Source of the DNA: Ensifer sesbaniae
GTDB taxonomy: Bacteria > Pseudomonadota > Alphaproteobacteria > Rhizobiales > Rhizobiaceae
Length of the DNA: 64,000 bases
Assembly: GCF_013283665.1 (NCBI RefSeq)
Contig: NZ_JABEKU010000001.1
Coordinates: forward strand, 496,001-560,000
Direction: 5' to 3'
Positions 8,345-17,508 of the stretch are shown in pieces. The notes beneath the pieces were generated by a model. It saw only the letters and a program-made list of their open reading frames with translations, did no database searches and had not been told where the DNA came from. Within the stretch, counting starts at the first letter, position 1, and the number at the start of each line of letters is the position of its first letter. The position numbers and the translations under genes are program-made.

Positions 8345-9145
8345 ATGACCAAGAGCTATCTTTCGCTGGAACTGATCGACAAGAGCTTCGAGCGCGGCGG
8401 TACCCGCACCGAGGTGCTGAAGCAGGTCTCGCTGTCGGTCGATAAGGGCGAGTTCATCTCGATCATCGGCCATTCCGGTTGCGGCAAGTCGACCCTGCTC
8501 AACATCGTTGCCGGCCTGACTCAGGCGACGACAGGTGTCGTGCTGCTCGACGGCCGTGTCGCCGACGAGCCGGGACCAGACCGCGCCGTCGTCTTCCAGA
8601 ACCATTCGCTGCTGCCCTGGCTGACGGTCTACGAGAACGTCCGCCTCGGCGTCGACAAGGTCTTCTCGGCAACGAAGAGCAAGGCCGAGCGCCACGACTG
8701 GACAATGCGCAATCTGGAACTGGTGCAGATGGCGCATGCGGCCGAGAAGCGCCCTTCCGAAATCTCCGGCGGCATGAAGCAGCGCGTCGGCATCGCCCGC
8801 GCGCTCGCAATGGAGCCGAAGGTGCTGCTGCTCGACGAGCCCTTCGGCGCGCTCGACGCGCTGACGCGGGCGCATCTGCAGGATCAGGTGATGCAGATTC
8901 ATGCCGAACTCGGCAACACCGTGCTGATGATCACCCACGACGTCGACGAGGCGGTGCTGCTTTCCGACCGCATCGTCATGATGACCAACGGCCCTTCGGC
9001 CCGCATCGGTGAAATCCTCGACGTACCGCTCGCCCGTCCGCGCCGGCGCATCGAGCTTGCCGGCGACCGAACCTACCTCAAATGCCGCGAAGCCGTGCTC
9101 AAGTTCCTCTATGAGCGCCACCGCTTCGTCGAAGCTGCGGAGTGA
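8345..9145 (+). CDS. nrtC: Nitrate ABC transporter ATP-binding protein
   Basis: 266 residues: Walker A GHSGCGKST (about 42-50), Q-loop VVFQNHSLLPWLTV, signature SGGMKQRVGIARAL (about 141), Walker B VLLLDEPFGALD (about 159), switch His in MITHDVDEAVLL. It has the single-domain length of NrtD/SsuB-type subunits and lacks the C-terminal NrtA-like regulatory domain of cyanobacterial NrtC. The stop overlaps the ribosome site of nirB (GCTGCGGAGTGA), giving the C-terminus Ala-Ala-Glu. Confidence 0.93.
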   Translation: MTKSYLSLELIDKSFERGGTRTEVLKQVSLSVDKGEFISIIGHSGCGKSTLLNIVAGLTQATTGVVLLDGRVADEPGPDRAVVFQNHSLLPWLTVYENVRLGVDKVFSATKSKAERHDWTMRNLELVQMAHAAEKRPSEISGGMKQRVGIARALAMEPKVLLLDEPFGALDALTRAHLQDQVMQIHAELGNTVLMITHDVDEAVLLSDRIVMMTNGPSARIGEILDVPLARPRRRIELAGDRTYLKCREAVLKFLYERHRFVEAAE

Positions 9146-9149
9146 TCCC

Positions 9150-11609
9150 ATGGCCGACCAAACCACCGAGAAGCTCGTGATCATCGGCAACGGCATGGCG
9201 CCGGGCCGCATGCTCGAAGAACTCTTCGAAAAGGCGCCGGGCCGCTATGCGGTGACGATCTTCAACGCCGAGCCGCGCGTCAATTATGATCGCATCATGC
9301 TGTCGCCGGTGCTGTCGGGCGAAAAAGCCTATGAGGATATCGTCATCCACGGCGACGCCTGGTACGAGACCCACGGCGTGACCCTGCACAAGGGCGCGAA
9401 GGTCAGCCAGATCGACCGGGCGGCCCGCACCGTCACTTCGGAAAACGGCATCACCGTCGGCTACGACAAGCTGGTGATCGCCACCGGCTCCAGCCCGTTC
9501 ATCATCCCCGTTCCCGGACATGATCTGCCAGGCGTGCTGGCCTATCGCGATCTCGACGACGTCGAGAAGATGCTGGATGCCAGCCGCAAGGGTGGCCGCG
9601 CCATCGTCATCGGTGCCGGCCTGCTCGGCCTCGAGGCCGCCTACGGCCTCAAGCGCCAGGGTATGGACGTCACCGTCATCCACCTGATGCCGACGATCAT
9701 GGAGCGCCAGCTCGATCCGGCGGCCGCCTATCTGCTCGAAAAGGCGCTGACCGAACGCGGCATCGACATCATCACCAAGGCCAACACCAAGCGCATCATC
9801 GGCGAAGGCAAGGTCGAAGGCATCGAACTCGAGGACGGCCGGATCATCGAAGGCACGGTCGTCGTCATGGCGGTCGGCATTCGTCCGGCCTCCGGTCTCG
9901 CCAAGGAGGCCGGGATCGCCGTCAACCGCGGCATCGTCGTCGACGACGGCATGATGACCTCCGACGCCTCGATCTACGCGCTCGGCGAATGCGCCGAACA
10001 TCGCGGCACGTGCTATGGCCTCGTGGCCCCGCTCTACGAGAGCGCCAAGGTGCTTGCCGATCGACTGGCCGGCGGCGAGGCGGAATATCACGGCTCGGTC
10101 ACCAACACGAAGCTGAAGGTCACTGGCATCAATCTCTTCTCGGCCGGCGACTTCGCCGACGGCGAGGGGCGCGAGGAGATCGTGCTGCGCGATGCCACGG
10201 CCGGCGTCTACAAGCGCCTGGTCCTCAAGGACAACCGTATCATCGGCGCAGTGCTCTATGGCGAGACGGCAGACGGTTCGTGGTTCTTCGACCTGATGAA
10301 GCGAGCGACCGACATTTCCGCCATGCGCGAAACCCTGATCTTCGGCCAGGCCTATCAGGGAGGGTCTCCGCTGGACCCTATGGCGGCCGTTGCAGCCTTG
10401 CCGGATGATGCGGAGATCTGCGGCTGCAACGGCGTCTGCAAGGGCAAGATCGTCCAGACGATCGGGGCGAAGGGCCTGACCTCGCTCGACGACGTGCGCG
10501 CCCATACCAAGGCGTCCGCCTCCTGCGGCTCCTGCACCGGCCTCGTCGAGCAATTGATGTCGCTGACGCTGGGCGACAGCTACAATCCGGCCGCCGTCCA
10601 GCCGATGTGCACCTGCACCGAACTCGGCCATGACGACGTGCGCCGGCTGATCAAGGCCAAGGGCCTGAAGACCATTCCCGCGGTCATGCAGGAACTGGAA
10701 TGGAAGACCTCTTGCGGTTGCGCCAAATGCCGTCCGGCGCTCAACTACTACCTTGTCTGCGATTGGCCGGACGAATATGCCGACGATTACCAGTCGCGTT
10801 TCATCAACGAGCGCGTCCACGCCAATATCCAGAAGGACGGCACCTATTCGGTCGTGCCGCGCATGTGGGGCGGCGTCACCAATGCGCAGGAATTGCGTGC
10901 GATTGCCGACGTCGTCGACAAGTTCGAGATCCCTCTGGTCAAGGTGACCGGCGGCCAGCGCATCGATCTGCTCGGCATCGAGAAGGAAGACTTGCCGGCG
11001 GTCTGGGCCGATCTCGGCAAGGCCGGCTTCGTCTCCGGCCAAGCCTATGCCAAGGGGCTGCGCACGGTGAAGACCTGCGTCGGCTCCGACTGGTGCCGCT
11101 TCGGCACCCAGGATTCGACCGGCCTCGGCATCCGCATCGAAAAGTTCATGTGGGGTTCCTGGACGCCGGCCAAGCTGAAGATGGCGGTCTCCGGCTGTCC
11201 ACGCAACTGCGCGGAAGCCACCTGCAAGGACATCGGCGTCGTCTGCGTCGACTCCGGCTTCGAAATCCATTTCGCCGGCGCGGCCGGGCTCGACATCAAG
11301 GGCACCGAAGTCTTGGGCCTCGTGAAGACGGAGGACGAGGCGCTGGAGCATATCGTGGCGCTGACGCAGATGTATCGCGAACAGGCGCGCTACCTCGAGC
11401 GTATCTACAAATGGGCGAAACGCGTCGGCCTCGACGAAATCCGCCGTCAGATCATCGGCGATGCCGAGAAGCGCAAGGCCTATTTCGATCGCTTCGTCTT
11501 CAGCCAGAAATTCGCCCAGGTCGACCCCTGGTCGGAGCGCGTCTCCGGCAAGGACAAACACGAGTTCCGGCCGATGGCGACGGTCGGGTTTTCTGAAGCT
11601 GCGGAGTGA
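9150..11609 (+). CDS. nirB: Assimilatory nitrite reductase large subunit
   Basis: 819 residues, cytoplasmic, reduces nitrite to ammonium with NAD(P)H. Order: FAD domain (VIIGNGMAPGRMLEEL, 10-25), NAD domain (IVIGAGLLGLEAAYGL, near 150), two BFD-like [2Fe-2S] parts (CGCNGVC...SCGSC near 423; CTC...CGCAKC near 485-530), then the sulfite/nitrite reductase half with siroheme-[4Fe-4S] cysteines in CVGSDWC (about 643) and SGCPRNCAEATC (about 682). Start at 9150, four bases after nrtC. Stop again overlaps the next ribosome site (GCTGCGGAGTGA). Confidence 0.96.
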   Translation: MADQTTEKLVIIGNGMAPGRMLEELFEKAPGRYAVTIFNAEPRVNYDRIMLSPVLSGEKAYEDIVIHGDAWYETHGVTLHKGAKVSQIDRAARTVTSENGITVGYDKLVIATGSSPFIIPVPGHDLPGVLAYRDLDDVEKMLDASRKGGRAIVIGAGLLGLEAAYGLKRQGMDVTVIHLMPTIMERQLDPAAAYLLEKALTERGIDIITKANTKRIIGEGKVEGIELEDGRIIEGTVVVMAVGIRPASGLAKEAGIAVNRGIVVDDGMMTSDASIYALGECAEHRGTCYGLVAPLYESAKVLADRLAGGEAEYHGSVTNTKLKVTGINLFSAGDFADGEGREEIVLRDATAGVYKRLVLKDNRIIGAVLYGETADGSWFFDLMKRATDISAMRETLIFGQAYQGGSPLDPMAAVAALPDDAEICGCNGVCKGKIVQTIGAKGLTSLDDVRAHTKASASCGSCTGLVEQLMSLTLGDSYNPAAVQPMCTCTELGHDDVRRLIKAKGLKTIPAVMQELEWKTSCGCAKCRPALNYYLVCDWPDEYADDYQSRFINERVHANIQKDGTYSVVPRMWGGVTNAQELRAIADVVDKFEIPLVKVTGGQRIDLLGIEKEDLPAVWADLGKAGFVSGQAYAKGLRTVKTCVGSDWCRFGTQDSTGLGIRIEKFMWGSWTPAKLKMAVSGCPRNCAEATCKDIGVVCVDSGFEIHFAGAAGLDIKGTEVLGLVKTEDEALEHIVALTQMYREQARYLERIYKWAKRVGLDEIRRQIIGDAEKRKAYFDRFVFSQKFAQVDPWSERVSGKDKHEFRPMATVGFSEAAE

Positions 11610-11613
11610 GGTG

Positions 11614-11949
11614 ATGGACATGAACTGGCATCCGATCGGCGACATATCCGACATTCCGCTGAGGGGCGCGCGCTGCGTGAAGACGCCCCAGGGCAAGATC
11701 GCCGTGTTCCGTACCGCCGAAAACGACGTCTTCGCCATCGAGGATCATTGCCCGCACAAGGGCGGGCCGCTGTCGCAGGGCATCGTCCACGGCGCGGCGG
11801 TGACCTGCCCCTTGCACAATTGGGTGATCTCGCTCGAAACCGGCAAGGCGCTTGGGGCGGACGAGGGCGCGGTGCGCACGATCCCCGTGCGCATCGACGG
11901 TGGCGCGCTCTACATCGCGCTCGAAAGCCTGCTGGTCGCGGCGGAATAG
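11614..11949 (+). CDS. nirD: Nitrite reductase small subunit (Rieske-like)
   Basis: 111 residues with a Rieske-type [2Fe-2S] fold: CPHKGGPL (about 48-55) and CPLHNW (about 68-73). It assembles with NirB. Two close ATGs (11614 and 11620) are possible; GGAG in the nirB stop region serves either. It ends Leu-Val-Ala-Ala-Glu, repeating the cistron-end pattern of this operon, two bases before the nitrate reductase start. Confidence 0.94.
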   Translation: MDMNWHPIGDISDIPLRGARCVKTPQGKIAVFRTAENDVFAIEDHCPHKGGPLSQGIVHGAAVTCPLHNWVISLETGKALGADEGAVRTIPVRIDGGALYIALESLLVAAE

Positions 11950-11951
11950 CC

Positions 11952-14609
11952 ATGGAGCGGGAGGTCAAGACCACCTGTCCCTATTGCGGCGTCGGCTGCG
12001 GCGTAATCGCAACGGTCACCGATAATGGCGCCGTCGCCGTCCGCGGCGACGCCGATCATCCCGCCAACTTCGGCAGGCTCTGCTCCAAGGGCTCGGCGCT
12101 GGCCGAGACCCTGGACCTCGACGGCCGGCTGCTGCATCCGGAGATCGGCGGCAAGCAGACCGGCTGGGACGAGGCGCTCGATCTCGTCGCCGCGCGTTTC
12201 GCCCAGGCGATCGCCGAACACGGGCCGGACTCGGTCGCCTTCTATGTCTCCGGGCAGTTGCTGACCGAAGACTACTACGTCGCCAACAAGCTGATGAAAG
12301 GCTTCATCGGCTCGGCCAATATCGACACCAATTCGCGGCTCTGCATGTCCTCGTCCGTTGCCGGCCATCGCCGAGCCTTCGGCTCGGATACCGTGCCCGG
12401 CTGCTACGAGGACCTGGAACTCGCCGATCTCGTGGTGCTCACCGGCTCCAATCTCGCCTGGTGTCACCCGGTGCTCTATCAGCGCCTCGCCGCCGCCAAG
12501 GCGGCGCGACCCGAGATGCGCGTGGTGGTGATCGATCCGCGCCGCACGATGACCGCCGATATCGCCGACCTGCATCTGGCAATCCGGCCGGATGGCGATG
12601 TCGCGCTGTTCAACGCGCTCTTCGCCCATCTGGCGGCAAGCCCTGCTGTCGACCAATCCTACATCGCCACCCACACCAGCGGCTTTGCCGAAGCCGTCGC
12701 CGCAGCGGGTGCATTCGACCAGGCCGCTCTTGTGCAGGCGACGGGGCTCGAAATCTCGGAAATCACCGCCTTCTTTCGCCTGTTCGAGACGATGGAAAAG
12801 GTCGTCACCTGCTACAGCCAGGGCGTCAACCAGTCCTCCTCCGGCACCGACAAGGTCAACGCGATCATCAACTGCCATCTCGCCACCGGCCGCATCGGCC
12901 GGCCGGGCATGGGGCCGTTTTCGCTCACCGGCCAGCCCAACGCCATGGGCGGTCGCGAGGTCGGCGGCCTCGCCAACATGCTGGCTGCCCACATGGATAT
13001 CGAGAAGGCGGGGCATCGCGATCAGGTGCGCCGCTTCTGGGGCGCGCCGTCGATCGCCGCCAAGCCGGGGCTGAAGGCCGTCGACATGTTTGACGCCGTC
13101 GCCGACGGTCGCATCAAGGCGATCTGGATCATGGCGACCAATCCGGTGGTTTCCATGCCGGATGCCGATGCCGTCGAGGCCGCCCTCAAGGCCTGTCCCT
13201 TCGTGGTCGTCTCCGATATGCTCCGAGAAACCGACACCACCCGCCACGCCCATGTGCTGCTGCCCTCGCTCGGCTGGGGCGAGAAGGACGGCACGGTCAC
13301 CAATTCCGAGCGTCGCATCTCCCGCCAGCGTGGTTTCCTTGCGGCTCCCGGCGAAGCCCGCGCTGACTGGTGGCAGCTTGCCGAGGTAGCCCGCCGCATG
13401 GGCTTCCAGGGTGCCTTCGCCTTTACCTCGCCCGCCGAGATTTTTGCCGAGCATGCCGGCCTTTCTGGCTTCGAGAATGACGGGCGGCGTGATTTCGATA
13501 TCGGCGCTCATGCTGAAATCGACGCTGCCGACTATGACGCGCTCGCGCCATTCCAATGGCCGCAACCACAGGAGAGGCCGAAGGCTGAGACCCGTTATTT
13601 TGCCGATGGCGGCTTCTTCCACGCGGATGGGCGTGCCCGCTTCGTGGCAGTGGCGAGCGCCGTGCCGGATCGCGTCAGCGAGGCCTTTCCCTTCACCTTG
13701 AATACCGGCCGCGTGCGTGACCACTGGCATACGATGACTCGCACCGGAAAGAGCGCGCGGCTTTCGGCTCATCTCGCCGAACCTTTTGTCGAGATCCATC
13801 CGCGCGACGCGATGGACCTTGGAATTGCGCCAGCCGATCTCGTCGTGCTCGAAAGCCCCCACGGTTCGGCGATCGTCCGGGCGCTCATCACCGAGCGTCA
13901 GGCGCGCGGCAATCTCTTCGTGCCCATGCACTGGAACGACCAGTTCGCCGCGAAGGCGCGCGTCGATGCCCTTGTCCCGCCGGTCACCGATCCGGTCTCC
14001 GGCCAGCCGGCCTCCAAGAACGTCGCCGTCGCGATCAGCCGCTTTTCCGCCTCGACCTATGGCTTCGCGGTCAGCGCGGCGAAACCCTCGGGTCTTGATC
14101 TCGGCTATTGGGCCGTCGCCAAGGCGAGGGGCGGTTGGCGTCTGGAACTTGCCGCGGAAGAGACGCCGGAGGATTGGGTCGCTTGGTGCCACCAGATCTT
14201 CGGTTTGCCTCAAGATATCGAGCCCATCGGCTACGCCGACGGCCCCTCTGGTCAAAGGCGGCTCGCCTTCTTCGACGGCGATCGCCTGCTGCTGGCGCTT
14301 TTTCTCGCGCCCGAGCCCGTGGCGGTCGCCCGCAACTGGGCGGTCGAGCAGCTCAGCGCCTCGCACCCAGATTTGCGCATGCGCTTCGCGCTCGTTGCTG
14401 GCCGGCCCGGTGCCGACAGGCCCGACCCGGGCGCGACCGTCTGCTCCTGCTTCAACGTCGGCGTCAACCAGATCGTCGCCGCCGTCCGTGGCGGCTGCCG
14501 CTCGGTCGAAGCGGTCGGACAGGCCGTGAGCGCCGGAACCAATTGCGGCTCCTGCCGCGCCGAAATCAGGGGGATCATCGATGGATGCCTTGCTGCCGCT
14601 GCGGAATGA
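11952..14609 (+). CDS. narB: Assimilatory nitrate reductase catalytic subunit
   Basis: 885 residues, molybdopterin oxidoreductase reducing nitrate to nitrite in the cytoplasm. N-terminal [4Fe-4S] cysteines in CPYCGVGCG and LCSKG (residues 8-45), Mo-bisMGD core with NTNSRLCMSSSVAGHRRAFG, C-terminal dinucleotide-binding barrel near 600-720, then an added BFD-like [2Fe-2S] domain (VCSCFNVGVNQ ... NCGSC, last 60 residues). This extension is usual in the NasA type; nasA is an equally good name. Its last 29 bases overlap cysG. Confidence 0.94.
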   Translation: MEREVKTTCPYCGVGCGVIATVTDNGAVAVRGDADHPANFGRLCSKGSALAETLDLDGRLLHPEIGGKQTGWDEALDLVAARFAQAIAEHGPDSVAFYVSGQLLTEDYYVANKLMKGFIGSANIDTNSRLCMSSSVAGHRRAFGSDTVPGCYEDLELADLVVLTGSNLAWCHPVLYQRLAAAKAARPEMRVVVIDPRRTMTADIADLHLAIRPDGDVALFNALFAHLAASPAVDQSYIATHTSGFAEAVAAAGAFDQAALVQATGLEISEITAFFRLFETMEKVVTCYSQGVNQSSSGTDKVNAIINCHLATGRIGRPGMGPFSLTGQPNAMGGREVGGLANMLAAHMDIEKAGHRDQVRRFWGAPSIAAKPGLKAVDMFDAVADGRIKAIWIMATNPVVSMPDADAVEAALKACPFVVVSDMLRETDTTRHAHVLLPSLGWGEKDGTVTNSERRISRQRGFLAAPGEARADWWQLAEVARRMGFQGAFAFTSPAEIFAEHAGLSGFENDGRRDFDIGAHAEIDAADYDALAPFQWPQPQERPKAETRYFADGGFFHADGRARFVAVASAVPDRVSEAFPFTLNTGRVRDHWHTMTRTGKSARLSAHLAEPFVEIHPRDAMDLGIAPADLVVLESPHGSAIVRALITERQARGNLFVPMHWNDQFAAKARVDALVPPVTDPVSGQPASKNVAVAISRFSASTYGFAVSAAKPSGLDLGYWAVAKARGGWRLELAAEETPEDWVAWCHQIFGLPQDIEPIGYADGPSGQRRLAFFDGDRLLLALFLAPEPVAVARNWAVEQLSASHPDLRMRFALVAGRPGADRPDPGATVCSCFNVGVNQIVAAVRGGCRSVEAVGQAVSAGTNCGSCRAEIRGIIDGCLAAAAE

Positions 14610-16083
14610 AAAGCAATCGCGCGCCGAGCCGGCGCGCATGGCTGCACTCGCCAAGCTCCCGGTCTTCTGGTCGCTCGAAGGCAAGCGCGTCGTGGTGTCA
14701 GGCGGCAGCGACCCTGCGGCCTGGAAGGCGGAGCTGCTGGCCGCCTGCGGCGCCGAAGTTCATATCTATGCGCCGACGGAAGAGCTCGGTGAGGTCTGCG
14801 CGGCATTGATCAGGCAGGGTGCCGCTCATCCCTCCGGTTGCTTCGTGCATCACAATGAGGTCTGGCAAGGAGATGCCCTTGCTGGCGCGGCGCTCGCGGT
14901 CGCCGATTGCGAGAGCGAGGAGGAGGCAGAAGCCTTCTTTGAGGCGGCACAACGGGCCGGCGTGCCGGTCAACGTCATCGACAAACCCGCTTTCTGCCAG
15001 TTTCAGTTCGGTTCCATCGTCAACCGTTCGCCGGTCGTCGTGTCGATCTCGACCGATGGCGCAGCACCCATCCTCGCCCAGGCGATCCGCCGCCGTATCG
15101 AGACGCTGCTGCCGCCGGTACTGAAGGATTGGGCGGTGCTGGCGCAGACGCTGCGGGACAAGGTCAATGTGCGGCTGAAGCCCGGTGCGCCGCGCCGCGC
15201 CTTCTGGGAGCGTTTCGTCGATCTCGCTTTTCAGGCGACACCGGAGGAGGGTGTCGATACGCGACTGGTGGCGGAGATGGAGCGCCTGTCGGCGAACCAT
15301 GCCGCCACCGGCCGCGTGACGCTCGTCGGCGCCGGCCCCGGCGACAGCGAGTATCTGACGTTGAAAGCCGTCCGAGCGCTGCAGGCGGCCGACGTCATCC
15401 TGTTCGACGATCTCGTTTCTAACGAGGTTCTGGAACTCGCCCGCCGCGAGGCCAAGCGCATGCTGGTCGGCAAGCGCGGCGGGCGCGAAAGCTGCCGGCA
15501 GGAGGACATCAACGACATGATGGTGGCGCTGGCGCGCGCCGGCAAACGCGTCGTTCGCCTGAAGGCCGGCGACCCCATGATCTTCGGCCGGGCCGGCGAA
15601 GAGATCGCGCGGCTGGAAGACGAGGGCATCCCGGTCGATGTCGTGCCCGGCATCACCGCCGCGAGTGCCATGGCCGCGCGTCTCGGCCTGTCGCTCACCC
15701 ATCGCGACCATGCCCAGGCGGTGCGTTTCGTCACCGGCCATTCCCGCCACGGCGGCCTGCCCGCCGACATGGATTGGCGGGCTTTGGCCGACCCAAGGAC
15801 CACGACGGTCTTCTACATGGGCGGACGCACCGCACCCGCCATCGCCGCGCGCCTCCAGGAGGAGGGGCTATCCGGCGAGACCCCGGTCGTCATCTCGGCC
15901 AATGTCAGCCGCGGCAACGAGCGGCGCTGGCAGGGGACCTTGCACGACCTTGCCGCCGGCATCGCCGTGATCGGCTATGATGACCCGGTGCTGATCGGCA
16001 TCGGTGCCGCTTTTGGCGTCAGGCGGCTGCCGATGGTCACTGTCCGACCTGCGCCTCTTGCCGCAGGTTCGCTTGCCGGTTGA
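14581..16083 (+). CDS. cysG: Siroheme synthase CysG (bifunctional or trifunctional)
   Basis: 500 residues. The N-terminal part (about 25-220) is the precorrin-2 dehydrogenase/ferrochelatase: VVVSGGSDPAAWK in place of the usual GGG motif, and SIVNRSPVVVSISTDGAAPI. The C-terminal part (about 235-485) is uroporphyrinogen-III methyltransferase with VTLVGAGPGDSEYLTLKAVR and VVRLKAGDPMIFGRAGEE. It supplies siroheme for NirB. The start at 14581 has AGGGGG seven bases upstream and overlaps narB; Met at 14638 is a weaker option. Last gene of the nitrate operon. Confidence 0.94.
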   Translation: MDALLPLRNEKQSRAEPARMAALAKLPVFWSLEGKRVVVSGGSDPAAWKAELLAACGAEVHIYAPTEELGEVCAALIRQGAAHPSGCFVHHNEVWQGDALAGAALAVADCESEEEAEAFFEAAQRAGVPVNVIDKPAFCQFQFGSIVNRSPVVVSISTDGAAPILAQAIRRRIETLLPPVLKDWAVLAQTLRDKVNVRLKPGAPRRAFWERFVDLAFQATPEEGVDTRLVAEMERLSANHAATGRVTLVGAGPGDSEYLTLKAVRALQAADVILFDDLVSNEVLELARREAKRMLVGKRGGRESCRQEDINDMMVALARAGKRVVRLKAGDPMIFGRAGEEIARLEDEGIPVDVVPGITAASAMAARLGLSLTHRDHAQAVRFVTGHSRHGGLPADMDWRALADPRTTTVFYMGGRTAPAIAARLQEEGLSGETPVVISANVSRGNERRWQGTLHDLAAGIAVIGYDDPVLIGIGAAFGVRRLPMVTVRPAPLAAGSLAG

Positions 16084-16169
16084 AGCTTTCCCTCACTCGG
16101 CGTTGCAATCGCCGGCCGTAGGCTTACCTTGCCGTGCGATAGTGATGTCGCTGACGGGAGATTCGCCAG

Positions 16170-16865
16170 ATGCTGGACTTGCGTGTTCACTTCCTTGAGG
16201 CCGATGGATCGCTTGCCCGTTGGCGCGAAGAGATTATGCGCCAGGTGTGCGACACGGCCGAGCGGGTCGGCGCGCGCGTCCCAGCCGCGGACAGTGCCGT
16301 TCCGATCGATATCGTCGTCGAAAACAGGCCGGGTGAGACCATTCCCGAACTTGGTGTGGCGGGCGGCTGTTATCGCCGAGGGCTCGTTTTCCTCACGCTC
16401 GATCCCGGCAACGACAATTTCGAAGCCAGTCTGGCTGCCGACGAATTGCGGAAAATGCTGACACATGAACTGCACCATTCCTTCCACCACGCGACCTGCG
16501 GCTACGGGTCCAAGCTGGGTGAAGCTCTGGTCACCGAAGGTCTTGCGGATGCTTTCGATGTCGAGATCAATGGCGGCGACGGTCATGCCTGGAACCACGC
16601 GATTACCGCGGGCGATTGGGCAGGTTTGCTGGAGCGTGCCGAGCGGGAACTCTGGGCGGAAAGCTACGATCATGCCGGCTGGTTCTTCGGCAGCGATCGC
16701 ACACCGCCGCGCTGGGCCGGCTATACGATCGGCTATCACCTCGTGAAAACCTATCTCGCCGCGAACCCCGATGCACGCCCGTCGCAGATGACGGCGACGC
16801 CTGCATCGGTTGTCGTCGGCGAAGCCTGGGCGTTGTTGAAGGAAGGCCCACTGGCCGCCGCTTGA
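16170..16865 (+). CDS. DUF2268-like putative zinc metallopeptidase
   Basis: 231 residues without signal peptide. HELHHSF (about 100-106) is an HExxH zinc motif, followed by GEALVTEGLADAFDVE, the downstream Glu pattern of gluzincins, and a WAGYTIGYHLVK segment. This layout matches DUF2268 putative Zn-dependent proteases. The substrate is unknown. It stands alone 86 bases after cysG and is followed directly by a palindromic repeat. Confidence 0.7.
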   Translation: MLDLRVHFLEADGSLARWREEIMRQVCDTAERVGARVPAADSAVPIDIVVENRPGETIPELGVAGGCYRRGLVFLTLDPGNDNFEASLAADELRKMLTHELHHSFHHATCGYGSKLGEALVTEGLADAFDVEINGGDGHAWNHAITAGDWAGLLERAERELWAESYDHAGWFFGSDRTPPRWAGYTIGYHLVKTYLAANPDARPSQMTATPASVVVGEAWALLKEGPLAAA

Positions 16866-16936
16866 GCGGCTGGAGCGGGAAGACTGTGTGCGGTCTTCCG
16901 CCGGCATCCCGCCCCAAAACCATCGTGATCTATGCG
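16866..16936. repeat. Dispersed palindromic repeat, composite type
   Basis: Contains the module GGAGCGGGAAG..GCGGTCTTCCGCC and, after it, CCAAAACCATCGTGATC. The same two modules recur at 41789-41903 and 54640-54770. It fills the gap between two convergent genes and touches the end of the GFA gene. Confidence 0.6.
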
Positions 16937-17349
16937 TAAGGCGCCTCGTCGCGATCGCGGCCGGGCAACCTCCCGACGTCGCCGATCCAGGGCAGTGCCG
17001 AGGAACACCAGATCTGTGACCGCGGCCTGAGCTCCCGGCGCTGGTTGATCGTGCCGACCCGGATGCCGACTTCCAACGCGTCCTCGTCCGTGCCGGTCGT
17101 ATAGATCGGCGAGCCGCAGTTCGGGCAGAAGAACTGCAGCCGCTGGCGACCGTTTTCAGCGATCTTGACGTAGAGCTTCGGTTCGCCGCCGGTCAGCCGG
17201 AAATTCTCACGCGCCGTGCCGGCGGTCACGCGATAGGCGGATCCCGTCAGTTGCTGGCAATCGGTGCAATGGCAGATGGCGACATCGGCAGGATCGATCT
17301 CGGCCTCATAGGTTACGTAGCCGCAGTGGCATTGCCCGTCGATATGCAT
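16930..17349 (-). CDS. GFA family zinc-binding protein
   Basis: 139 residues of the glutathione-dependent formaldehyde-activating enzyme family. Zinc cysteines are in CHCG (about 6-9), CHCTDCQQLTGSAYR (about 27-40) and FFCPNCGSP (about 75-83). Most small members have no proven formaldehyde activity, so only the fold is claimed. The start at 17349 has GGGAGG upstream; a longer frame to 17391 runs into a palindromic repeat and is rejected. Confidence 0.85.
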   Translation of the reverse strand: MHIDGQCHCGYVTYEAEIDPADVAICHCTDCQQLTGSAYRVTAGTARENFRLTGGEPKLYVKIAENGRQRLQFFCPNCGSPIYTTGTDEDALEVGIRVGTINQRRELRPRSQIWCSSALPWIGDVGRLPGRDRDEAPYA

Positions 17350-17372
17350 GGAGGCCTCCCTGAAAGCAGGGA

Positions 17373-17412
17373 AGCTAGAGCGGAGCGGCAAAAAGTGTAT
17401 GCCGCTTTCCGC
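17373..17412. repeat. Dispersed palindromic repeat, short copy
   Basis: AGAGCGGAGCGGCAAAAAGTGTATGCCGCTTTCCGC has the GCGGAAA/GTGT/GGCAAAAAGTGT layout of the repeats at 34249, 41789, 51398, 52674 and 54640. It lies directly upstream of the GFA gene. Confidence 0.5.
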
Positions 17413-17508
17413 GTTTGAGCTTGGAATGGCTCACGCCGGACGATCGACGACGGTCGCCAGTGGCCGGACCGGCTGGAAGCATGGTGCTGCGAGTGCGTAA
17501 GTATGAAC

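Noticed and set aside
9099-14684. Long minus-strand frames of 879 and 924 codons opposite nirB and narB
   Set aside because: Both mirror highly conserved genes, are rich in His/Asp/Gly/Arg as antisense of GC-rich codons are, and have no start context.
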